DNA from: Phycisphaeraceae bacterium
Lineage (GTDB): Bacteria; Planctomycetota; Phycisphaerae; Phycisphaerales; UBA1924
DNA: 6,236 nt
Assembly: GCA_009827205.1 (NCBI GenBank)
Contig: WUAK01000171.1
Location: forward strand, 1-6,236
Reading direction: 5' to 3'
Shown piece by piece: positions 1 to 5,663 of this stretch (position 1 is the stretch's first letter; every line of letters begins with the position of its first letter). Below the pieces are notes generated by a model that did not search any database, was not told where the DNA came from, and was given only the letters and a program-made list of their open reading frames with translations. The position numbers and the translations under genes are program-made.

Positions 1-375
1 AATCCCACCATCAACAAACCGCTTCACAGCATCCCGCTTTGCGTCACCACTTAATCTGGCAACTTTCTCATACTCAGCCTGCAATGCTTGCCGGAATTCA
101 GTATTAATCGATATTGGCCATGTCTCGGGCTCGGAAATGGCCTGCTCTAACAGCATTTTCTGTACATCCAGGCCATTAGATGTTCTGATGGGCCAAAGTG
201 GATCCCATTGCGAATCAAATGGGTCGTTGTACAAAACCGGGGATTGAAATCTCAATTTCCCGGTTGATAGAATTATTGCTGCTGTATCAATGGTCGTATA
301 CTTGTAAACCACATCGGGTGGCACAACTTCCCGGCTTGCTATGTGATCAGCAAATTGCTCTGGTCCACGAGGCAT
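1..375 (-). CDS. DUF2971 domain protein, N-terminal 125 residues (C-terminus beyond left edge)
   Basis: An open frame reads from an ATG at 375 down to base 1 without a stop, giving 125 residues; the rest lies outside the window. Residues 24-26 (YKY) and 41-54 (LRFQSPVLYNDPFD) match the N-terminal signature of DUF2971: a Y-K-Y strand, a short helix, then R-F-x-S-P-x-x-x-N-D-P-F-D. Members are soluble proteins of unproven biochemical function. There is no signal peptide or membrane segment. The ATG lies 1 nt after the TGA of the transporter upstream on the same strand (TGAGATG), so translational coupling is possible; I see no well-placed Shine-Dalgarno site. G+C is about 47% by hand count, against about 60-65% next door, and the codons include ATA, TTA, CTA, AGA and AAA, which its neighbours mostly avoid. 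That suggests horizontal acquisition. Family assignment is fairly firm; function is unknown. Confidence 0.85.
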   Translation of the reverse strand, partial: MPRGPEQFADHIASREVVPPDVVYKYTTIDTAAIILSTGKLRFQSPVLYNDPFDSQWDPLWPIRTSNGLDVQKMLLEQAISEPETWPISINTEFRQALQAEYEKVARLSGDAKRDAVKRFVDGGI

Positions 376-376
376 C

Positions 377-1417
377 TCACTTAGGATACTCTGCCTCCCC
401 CTCCACTGCCGCCGCGACGTGATCGGCGGGCAGCTCGCCCGACTCGTCCCGCTTGCTCTTGCGCACCTTCGACATCACGCGGTGCTGAACCGCGAGCATG
501 GTGACCGCTCCGGCGACCGCCATCGCGCCGGCGACCCACTGGGGCAGGTCGAGGACCTCGCCGAACCAGATGTAGGACAGGATCGCGACAACGAAGGGCT
601 GGAGCTGGATGACGCCCGTCGAGACCGCGACGCCCAGGCGTTCGATGCTGATGTAGTACAGCACGTGCCCGAGGGCGATCCCGATGATCGATGAGATCAA
701 CAGCCACATGAACTGCGTGCTCGGCATCTGAGCCGCGGTAGCGCCGAAGTTCTCACCGAAGAAGAGCATGAGTGTGATCATGCTGGCCGCGGTGTACTGG
801 CTGATCGCGGCGAACGAGTAGAGCGGGTTCATCCCGACCATGAAGTATCGCACCGCCAGCGCGTAGCCCGCAAAGCCCGCCCCGGCGCCCAGCGCGAGCA
901 CGACACCGAGCGTGTTGGATTGGTTGCCGAACTCGTCGTCGAAGAAGATCGTCCCGGCGGTCCCGAGCACGACGAGCAGGAGCCCGCCGAGGAACGCGGG
1001 CCTTTTGATCGCCATGCGTTCGATGGGGAACAGGATCGCGGCGCCGAACGCGACGACGACCATCTGCGCCCGGAGCCCGAACGTCAGCAGGCCCGGGTCG
1101 ATCTTGTAGTGCGCCCAGGTGAAGGCGACCTGGCTGATGCTGTTGATCGCGCCGGGCACGATCGCGGCGACAAAGAGCTTCGGGTGCAGCTTGCCCTTTC
1201 TGTGGGCGAGTATCAGCAAGGGTGCCCAGATCAGCGCGGCGAAGCCGTAGCGCCAGCCGTTGCTGGTCCAGGCGTCGATGTAACCGGGCGTCCCCGGGAC
1301 GGAGAAGTGCTTGATGAACAGGGGTGTCACGGACCACCCGATGAGCGTCAGGACAACCGTGAGCAATCCGATGAAAGCCCCGCCCGGGTGGTGATCGAGT
1401 TGTTTGGCGGAACTCAC
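377..1417 (-). CDS. EamA/DMT-superfamily transporter (ten-helix permease)
   Basis: This inner-membrane permease belongs to the drug/metabolite transporter superfamily. It has about ten hydrophobic helices in two EamA repeats. Numbered from the longest possible start (GTG at 1459, 360 residues), helices lie near 27-50, 70-86, 96-112, 126-147, 155-173, 184-205, 213-235, 252-270, 276-298 and 307-325. The second repeat carries the typical pattern: a Y-x-x-S/A-I-E-R-L-G motif (269-276), a Q-P-F segment (287-289), then W-F-G-E (298-301) before the last helix. The tail from about 327 is charged and cytoplasmic. I prefer the GTG at 1417 (346 residues), because a TACGCT box sits 5 nt before it and the 14 residues it drops look non-membrane and unconserved; neither start has a Shine-Dalgarno site. 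Substrate cannot be read from the sequence; relatives export amino acids, metabolites or drugs. It is divergent to the coiled-coil gene and abuts the DUF2971 gene. Confidence 0.9.
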   Translation of the reverse strand: MSSAKQLDHHPGGAFIGLLTVVLTLIGWSVTPLFIKHFSVPGTPGYIDAWTSNGWRYGFAALIWAPLLILAHRKGKLHPKLFVAAIVPGAINSISQVAFTWAHYKIDPGLLTFGLRAQMVVVAFGAAILFPIERMAIKRPAFLGGLLLVVLGTAGTIFFDDEFGNQSNTLGVVLALGAGAGFAGYALAVRYFMVGMNPLYSFAAISQYTAASMITLMLFFGENFGATAAQMPSTQFMWLLISSIIGIALGHVLYYISIERLGVAVSTGVIQLQPFVVAILSYIWFGEVLDLPQWVAGAMAVAGAVTMLAVQHRVMSKVRKSKRDESGELPADHVAAAVEGEAEYPK

Positions 1418-1422
1418 GGCGG

Positions 1423-1428
1423 AGCGTA
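1423..1428 (-). promoter_or_regulatory. Possible -10 box of the DMT transporter
   Basis: On the minus strand TACGCT lies 5 nt before the GTG at 1417. This fits the TANNNT pattern of leaderless promoters and resembles the arrangement at 4761-4773. No convincing -35 element is present; TTATCC lies at about the right distance. This is the main argument for the shorter start of the transporter. Confidence 0.3.
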
Positions 1429-1495
1429 GCACTCTCGAACCGGGGGATAAGCCGCACACCCAGCCAGCGGAGGCGATCGTCCGTCATCGTTATCG

Positions 1496-1530
1496 CTGGT
1501 GTTCGTCCGACACCGACTGATCTGGTGTCG
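1496..1530. promoter_or_regulatory. Cluster of three GGTGT/ACACC half-sites in the divergent intergenic region
   Basis: CTGGTGT occurs at 1496-1502 and again at 1522-1528, with its complement-type half-site CGACACC at 1508-1514 between them. The middle and right sites form a perfect 7-bp inverted repeat, CGACACC / GGTGTCG (1508-1514 and 1524-1530) with a 9-nt spacer. The left and middle sites form a 5-bp inverted repeat, GGTGT / ACACC (1498-1502 and 1510-1514) with a 7-nt spacer. The cluster ends 20 nt before the ATG of the coiled-coil gene and lies between two divergent genes. It could be an operator for either gene, or two mutually exclusive hairpins in a leader transcript. The repeats are seen; the role is inferred. 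Confidence 0.4.
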
Positions 1531-1550
1531 CGATTCCGCCGTTATGAGGC

Positions 1551-3059
1551 ATGTGGACCAATAAGAGAGCTGATCCGGAGATCGAAGACGTGTCACGGCG
1601 ATCAAACCAACAGACGAAGTCTCGCAGCGCAACCCCCGACGGCTCGATCGCCGAGGGCAAGCTGGCCCGGATCGAGCACATCGCCAACGAGGCGCTGGAT
1701 ATTCTCGGTGAAGAATCTCCCAAGCAGCTCCGCAAGAGCCACGCCAAGGCGGTCGCCGGCTTCGAGGATCAGATCACAAACCTCGAGCACCGTCTTGAGG
1801 GCGCAGCCGAGCAGATCAAATCCGTCGAGGGCGAACTGCGTCACGCGAACAGGGTCGCCGCCGATCGGCTCGAGGAAGCCGAGCGCGTCTGGGATGTCGC
1901 TGCCGAGCAGGCCCAGGAGATCAAGTCGAAGAAAGCCGAGCTTGAGAAGCAGGTCGCCGAGACGAAGTCCAAAGCTGACACGATCGCCGAGCTCAAGAAG
2001 GAGCTGTCTTCAACAAAGAAGGCGACAGATGAGCTGAGAGCCGAGCTGAAGTCGACCAGCGCGCAGGCCGCCAAGACCCAGAAGGATCTTGAAACGAAGC
2101 TCGACACGGCATCGAGCCGCGCGGCAGAGCTCGAGACCCACGCCGAAGAACTTGGCGAGAAAATCGAATCGTGTTCGATGAAGGTCGCCAAGCAGGAGAA
2201 GGATCTTGCGACGCTCGCCGCGGAGCTGGCATCGACGATCGATGAGCGCGATGAAGCGTTCGCTCAGAACGAGCACACCGAGGGGCAGCTTGCCGAGGTC
2301 CGTGACGAGCTGGCTGAGCGTTCTTCGCGTCTTGAGGTTGCACAGTCCAACCTGACCCTGCTGCGCGAGCAGGTCGCCGAGATCGAGACCCGCGCTGAGT
2401 CAAGCGAGGCGCTCGCCGAGGAACTCCAGGGCGTCAACGTCGAGCTCACCAAGACGTGTGATCTGCTCCGCGAGACCGACACCGAACTCCGCGAGGAGAT
2501 CAACGGCGTACGCAGCGAGATCGCAGAGCTGACCGGCCGACTCGCGGACCGCGACAAGACGATCTCAAAGCTCTCGAAGCAGGTCATCACTCCGGCTGCC
2601 GCTCCCAGCGAGCCTCAGAAGGAGAACACAGATCAGGCTCCTGAAGAGGCGATCGAGATCGTGGAGCTCCCAGCTTCAGAGCCCGTTCTCGAGAGCGAAG
2701 AGATCGACAGGCTCCAGTCCGAACTCGACGCCCGGAACACCGAGGCTGACTACATGCGTCAGCAGATGGACCGCGCCGACGAGCGCGCCGAGCGATACCG
2801 CGAGCGGATGGAGACTGCAGAACTCTCGCTTGAGAAGGCACAAGCGATCGTGATGCGTGCCCGCAGGCGTGCCAGCGTTCGGACACAGCAGTACTCGGAC
2901 ACGATCGAGGCCATGTCGGCCCTGCATGTCCGTTACGACGTGCTCAAGGGTGAACTCGACCACGCAGAATCCAGAGCTGCCCGTCACCTGCTGATCGGCC
3001 GTCTGAGCGGGGCAGCAGCGATCCTGGCATCGGTGCTGGCCCTCATTTCTGCATTCTGA
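1551..3059 (+). CDS. Large coiled-coil protein with C-terminal membrane anchor, family unknown
   Basis: I do not recognise a named family. The 502-residue product has no N-terminal signal sequence. Residues 1-35 are polar and probably disordered. About 36-345 is nearly continuous heptad-type sequence rich in E, K, A, L and R, almost free of proline. About 346-383 is a Pro/Glu-rich acidic linker, and 384-432 is a second coiled coil. A basic patch (RARRR, 436-440) follows. Residues about 479-502 are one hydrophobic helix ending at the last residue, so the protein is probably tail-anchored, with the rod in the cytoplasm. Only two cysteines are present (208 and 303). There are no Walker motifs, so it is not an SMC-type ATPase. 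A scaffold, spacer or envelope-tether role is inference. The ATG at 1551 has no good ribosome site; a GTG at 1590, with GGAG at 1577-1580, is an alternative that drops 13 residues. The gene is apparently monocistronic. Confidence 0.85.
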   Translation: MWTNKRADPEIEDVSRRSNQQTKSRSATPDGSIAEGKLARIEHIANEALDILGEESPKQLRKSHAKAVAGFEDQITNLEHRLEGAAEQIKSVEGELRHANRVAADRLEEAERVWDVAAEQAQEIKSKKAELEKQVAETKSKADTIAELKKELSSTKKATDELRAELKSTSAQAAKTQKDLETKLDTASSRAAELETHAEELGEKIESCSMKVAKQEKDLATLAAELASTIDERDEAFAQNEHTEGQLAEVRDELAERSSRLEVAQSNLTLLREQVAEIETRAESSEALAEELQGVNVELTKTCDLLRETDTELREEINGVRSEIAELTGRLADRDKTISKLSKQVITPAAAPSEPQKENTDQAPEEAIEIVELPASEPVLESEEIDRLQSELDARNTEADYMRQQMDRADERAERYRERMETAELSLEKAQAIVMRARRRASVRTQQYSDTIEAMSALHVRYDVLKGELDHAESRAARHLLIGRLSGAAAILASVLALISAF

Positions 3060-3088
3060 TCACCAGTTTCAACAACAAAACCGACCCA

Positions 3089-3106
3089 AGCGAGGTCTTG
3101 CTCGCT
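3089..3106. other. Short hairpin between the coiled-coil and regulator genes
   Basis: AGCGAG (3089-3094) and CTCGCT (3101-3106) form a perfect 6-bp stem around a 6-nt loop, 30 nt after the coiled-coil stop codon. The following bases (ATTCTGTT) are only weakly T-rich, so this is a poor intrinsic terminator at best. It could equally be an operator, because the TATTCT at 3106-3111 resembles a -10 box for the next gene. Confidence 0.3.
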
Positions 3107-3111
3107 ATTCT
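3106..3111 (+). promoter_or_regulatory. Possible -10 box for the FCD regulator-exporter operon
   Basis: TATTCT matches the bacterial -10 consensus in 5 of 6 positions. It would give a leader of roughly 45 nt to the GTG at 3163. No recognisable -35 element lies about 17 bp upstream, so the call is weak. Confidence 0.25.
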
Positions 3112-3124
3112 GTTACCCGTAAGG

Positions 3125-3145
3125 ACACTCCACGACAGGGTGTGT
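3125..3145. promoter_or_regulatory. Candidate autoregulatory operator upstream of the FCD regulator
   Basis: ACACTCC (3125-3131) and GGTGTGT (3139-3145) form an inverted repeat with 6 of 7 positions paired and a 7-nt spacer. It lies just downstream of the candidate -10 box and 17 nt before the GTG at 3163. GntR-family regulators commonly bind short palindromes near their own promoter. The repeat is imperfect and the role is inferred. Confidence 0.25.
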
Positions 3146-3162
3146 TCACCGGGGATATAGCA

Positions 3163-3921
3163 GTGTCCAAAGGCCTACGAAACGTTGTCTATGACCACCT
3201 CTGCGAGCAGCTGCTCACGGGTGTGCTCCGCGCGGGCAGCCGGGTGTGCGAGTTGACGGTTGCCAAGGAAACAGGCGTGAGCCGGAGCCCCGTCCGCGAG
3301 GCGATCGGCCAGCTCCGAAGCGAGGGCGTGCTCGACCAGGTGCCAGGCTACGGCGCTTTTGTCAAGAGCCCGACTCGTGAGGAACTCGACGAGGCATTCC
3401 AGGTCCGTGAGTGGCTCGAGTGCGAAGCGATCCACGCCTTGGCATCGATGAAGGTACGCCCATCACTCGACAAAGCGCGTGCAGGCTGTGACAAGATGCT
3501 GGAGATGCTCAAAGCCGACAGCAAAGGCGGCGACGAAGAAATCTCGGCAGACGAGTACGACCTGCTTGAGCGTCTCGACCGCGACTTCCACGCCGCGATG
3601 CTGCACGCCGCGGGCAATCGGCGCGTGGTCAAGATCATCAACGACAACCGACTTCTGATCCACGCGACCGCGTGCCGACCGAGCCCACTCACCCACGACA
3701 AGCTGGGCGAGATCTTCAGCGACCATGACATCATCCTTCGCACGGTCGAGCGGGGCGACGCCGACAGGGCGCGCGACCTGATGCTCGACCACGTCCGTTG
3801 GGCGCACGAGGAATCGATGCGTGTGTACGACGAACTCATGGCTCAGGCTGAAGAGGACGAGACCCCTGCGGATGTTGCTCGCAGAATCGGTGTGCGCTAC
3901 CGCAAGCGTGCGTCGATGTAA
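3163..3921 (+). CDS. GntR-family transcriptional regulator, FCD (FadR) subfamily
   Basis: This is a DNA-binding repressor or activator that responds to a small ligand, usually an organic acid in this subfamily. In the longest reading (GTG at 3142, 259 residues), a winged helix spans about 11-75. Its recognition region, VAKETGVSRSPVREAIGQLR (40-59), is the classic GntR motif. The FCD ligand domain spans about 82-230. Its metal ligands are present: D146 and H150 in D-x3-H, H195, and H217 after the G-D-A-D-R-A-R stretch. That implies a metal-bound, carboxylate-sensing pocket. I prefer the GTG at 3163 (252 residues), because GGGGA at 3151-3155 sits 7 nt upstream, whereas the start at 3142 falls inside an inverted repeat and has no ribosome site. 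The exporter gene starts 6 nt after its stop, so it very likely regulates that exporter and itself. The ligand is unknown. Confidence 0.92.
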   Translation: MSKGLRNVVYDHLCEQLLTGVLRAGSRVCELTVAKETGVSRSPVREAIGQLRSEGVLDQVPGYGAFVKSPTREELDEAFQVREWLECEAIHALASMKVRPSLDKARAGCDKMLEMLKADSKGGDEEISADEYDLLERLDRDFHAAMLHAAGNRRVVKIINDNRLLIHATACRPSPLTHDKLGEIFSDHDIILRTVERGDADRARDLMLDHVRWAHEESMRVYDELMAQAEEDETPADVARRIGVRYRKRASM

Positions 3922-3927
3922 GGATCA

Positions 3928-4743
3928 ATGGATCCGGTCACACAATCTGCTCTGATCGCGTGCATCGGACTTGTCGCGGGGCTCATCGGCGGGCTTTCGG
4001 GACTGGGTGGTTCCGTGATCATGCTGCCCGGGCTGGCGATCCTGATCGGGTACGCCGACGAGAGCCATGTCGAGCAGCACACCTACCAGGCCGCGGCGAT
4101 GGCTGTGAACTTTCTCGTCGCGGTCCCGGCTGTCTGGAGGCACACCAACGCCGGTGTGGTCAGCAAGGCCCTCCTGCTCAGACTCCTCCCCCCCGCGGTG
4201 GTGTGCATCGTGATTGGAGTGCTGGTCTCCGATCAGATTCAGGGTGATGCGCTGATCACGATCCTCGCAGCGGTGATCGCGGTGATGGTGATCGCTGGTG
4301 AGATCAGCGGCCGGATGCACCACAAGGGCGACTCTTCGATCGATGACAACGTGCGGATCCGCAAGGCAACTCCTGCGATCGCGGGCACGGGCATCGCGAC
4401 CGGATTCCTCGCGGGGCTGCTCGGGATCGGGGGCGGTGTGATCGCGGTCACGAGCCTGCAGGTGCTGGGTAAGATCCAGATCAGACAGGCCATCGCGGCG
4501 AGCACCGCGGTGATGTGCCTGACCGCCCCCGTGGGCGCGATCGTCAAGATGTCCACACTCGATCAGCACAACCAGTCCGCGATTGATGCCATCACGCTCG
4601 TTGGGCTCCTCGGACCAGCGGCGGTGATCGGTTCGCTCACGGGTTCGTGGCTTGTCCACAAGCTGCCCGTGAAGATCGTGCGGCCGATCGTGTCACTCGT
4701 TCTGCTTGTCGCGGCGGCAAAGCTGGGTGGTCTGATCGGCTGA
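3928..4743 (+). CDS. TauE/SafE-family (DUF81) membrane exporter
   Basis: This is a 271-residue inner-membrane protein with about eight hydrophobic segments. It shows the two glycine-rich repeats of the TauE/SafE family: GLIGGLSGLGGSVIMLP (18-34) and GFLAGLLGIGGGVIAV (159-174), each at the start of a half. A charged cytoplasmic loop (about 126-147) separates the halves. Characterised family members have been linked to export of sulfite, sulfoacetate or related organosulfur anions, but many have other or unknown substrates, so the substrate is left open. The ATG is 6 nt after the regulator stop, and AAGGA overlapping that stop codon (3920-3924) is a closely spaced ribosome site. Regulator and exporter therefore form a two-gene operon, and the FCD regulator probably senses the exported acid or its precursor. 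Length is normal for the family and nothing looks broken. Confidence 0.9.
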   Translation: MDPVTQSALIACIGLVAGLIGGLSGLGGSVIMLPGLAILIGYADESHVEQHTYQAAAMAVNFLVAVPAVWRHTNAGVVSKALLLRLLPPAVVCIVIGVLVSDQIQGDALITILAAVIAVMVIAGEISGRMHHKGDSSIDDNVRIRKATPAIAGTGIATGFLAGLLGIGGGVIAVTSLQVLGKIQIRQAIAASTAVMCLTAPVGAIVKMSTLDQHNQSAIDAITLVGLLGPAAVIGSLTGSWLVHKLPVKIVRPIVSLVLLVAAAKLGGLIG

Positions 4744-4760
4744 CTCGCCCAGCTGCGCGG

Positions 4761-4766
4761 TAGACT
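4761..4766 (+). promoter_or_regulatory. -10 box of a probable leaderless promoter for the hydrolase
   Basis: TAGACT lies exactly 6 nt before the ATG at 4773, so transcription would start at or next to the A of the start codon. There is no Shine-Dalgarno sequence in the 29-nt gap after the exporter gene. A -35 element is not clear. The core (4760-4772) is matched at 12 of 13 bases by 5631-5643 upstream of the barrel protein gene, which strengthens both calls. Confidence 0.5.
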
Positions 4767-4772
4767 CGCGTC

Positions 4773-5630
4773 ATGCCTACCGACGTGATGAACTGGACCC
4801 TGCCCGGCGCCGATGGCCAGACGATTCTGGGGAACACACACCTGCCCGAGGGCTCACCCAGAGCCGCGGCGATCATCGTGCACGGGTTTCTGGGCTACAA
4901 GGACTACGGCTTCTTCCCGACGATCGCCGACACGCTTGCGCGAATCGGGATCGCGGCGCACCGGTTCAATCTCTCTCACTCGGGCATGACCAACGAGACC
5001 GCTACGTTTGCACGCCCCGATCTCTTTGCGACGAACACGTGGAACAAGCAGATCGAGGACATCGAGAGGCTCATCCACGCGCTGGACCGCCACGAACTTG
5101 TCGGCCCGGGAATGCCAGTGCTGCTTGTTGGCCACTCAAGGGGCGGCGTCGCGTCGCTGCTTTGTGCGGGCCGAAGAGCGGTCGCCGCAATGAAGCCGGT
5201 CGACGCGATTGTCTCGATCGCGGCTCCAGACTCCACGAACCGGGCGTCTCCTGAGCAGCGCACTCTGCTGGATGAGCAGGGCTACATCGAGGTCACCAGC
5301 GGCAGGACCGGACAGACACTGCAGATTGATCGCGCGTTCTGGGACGAGCAGGATGCCCAGCCCGGTGCGCACGACCTCCTCTCGCTCGCTGAGCACATCC
5401 CGTCCCCCACTCTTGTGATCCACGGCGACTCCGACCCGACAGTCCAGCCCAGCTGCGCCGAACACATCGCAGGGGCTATCCCAAACGCAAGACTCAAACT
5501 CATCGAAGGCGGGGACCACGTGCTGAACACGCCGAACCCGTTCCCGATTGGCGCAGAACCTTCGGTGCAATTGAGAACCGCGCTGGATTGCATGACCGAT
5601 TTCGTCGAAGGCATACTCTCCCCTCGATAG
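4773..5630 (+). CDS. Serine alpha/beta-hydrolase, probably cytoplasmic
   Basis: The 285-residue product has a complete alpha/beta-hydrolase fold. HGFLG (37-41) after the first core strand is the oxyanion-hole loop. The nucleophile elbow is GHSRGG (120-125) with S122 as nucleophile. D221 in HGDSDPTV (217-224) is the probable acid, and H249 in GGDHVL (246-251) completes the triad. The layout resembles the serine aminopeptidase S33 / acyl-esterase group of hydrolases. There is no signal peptide, so it should act in the cytoplasm on an ester, amide or similar small substrate; the exact reaction cannot be read. Residues about 151-208 form the lid, which sets specificity. The ATG at 4773 is supported by the -10 box just upstream and by the fold starting soon after. 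It follows the exporter by 29 nt but seems to have its own promoter, so co-function is uncertain. Confidence 0.9.
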   Translation: MPTDVMNWTLPGADGQTILGNTHLPEGSPRAAAIIVHGFLGYKDYGFFPTIADTLARIGIAAHRFNLSHSGMTNETATFARPDLFATNTWNKQIEDIERLIHALDRHELVGPGMPVLLVGHSRGGVASLLCAGRRAVAAMKPVDAIVSIAAPDSTNRASPEQRTLLDEQGYIEVTSGRTGQTLQIDRAFWDEQDAQPGAHDLLSLAEHIPSPTLVIHGDSDPTVQPSCAEHIAGAIPNARLKLIEGGDHVLNTPNPFPIGAEPSVQLRTALDCMTDFVEGILSPR

Positions 5631-5631
5631 G

Positions 5632-5637
5632 TACACT
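5632..5637 (+). promoter_or_regulatory. -10 box for the barrel protein gene
   Basis: TACACT begins 2 nt after the hydrolase stop codon. Transcription would start near 5644 and give a leader of about 20 nt that contains the GGAGG ribosome site. The 13-bp core (5631-5643) differs from the hydrolase promoter core (4760-4772) at one base only. Confidence 0.45.
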
Positions 5638-5650
5638 CGCGTCCGAACAC

Positions 5651-5655
5651 GGAGG
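5651..5655 (+). promoter_or_regulatory. Strong Shine-Dalgarno site of the barrel protein gene
   Basis: GGAGG lies 8 nt before the ATG at 5664. It is the only textbook ribosome binding site in the window and fixes the start of a gene whose end lies outside. It contrasts with the apparently leaderless hydrolase just upstream. Confidence 0.7.
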
Positions 5656-5663
5656 TTGAAGAC

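Noticed and set aside
1..375. DUF2971 gene as a pseudogene remnant
   Set aside because: The frame is intact over all 125 visible codons with the family motif preserved; it is cut only by the window edge.
198..422. A 74-codon plus-strand frame near the left edge
   Set aside because: It is antisense to the DUF2971 gene and crosses into the transporter gene. The DUF2971 reading has a family signature; this one has none.
920..1429. A 169-codon plus-strand frame
   Set aside because: Antisense to the transporter, with a D/E/R-rich product and no recognisable feature; an effect of high G+C.
753..1487. A 244-codon minus-strand frame overlapping the transporter
   Set aside because: It is a frame-shifted shadow of the same strand as the transporter. 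The arginine-rich product lacks any motif, while the transporter frame has clear helices and EamA signatures.
1525..2037. A 170-codon plus-strand frame overlapping the start of the coiled-coil gene
   Set aside because: The product is an S/R/P-rich out-of-frame translation of the coiled-coil gene; the heptad frame is clearly the real one.
1551..3059. Coiled-coil protein as an SMC/RecN-type ATPase or phage tape-measure protein
   Set aside because: There is no Walker A or ABC signature motif at either end, no phage genes nearby, and the hydrophobic C-terminus fits a membrane anchor instead.
3089..3118. Rho-independent terminator after the coiled-coil gene
   Set aside because: The stem is only 6 bp and the tract after it (ATTCTGTT) is too poor in T. 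I kept it only as a hairpin of unknown role.
3925..4659. A 244-codon open frame on the minus strand
   Set aside because: It lies wholly antisense to the TauE/SafE exporter. The product is a D/H/R-rich low-complexity sequence typical of the reverse strand of a GC-rich gene, and it shows no domain.
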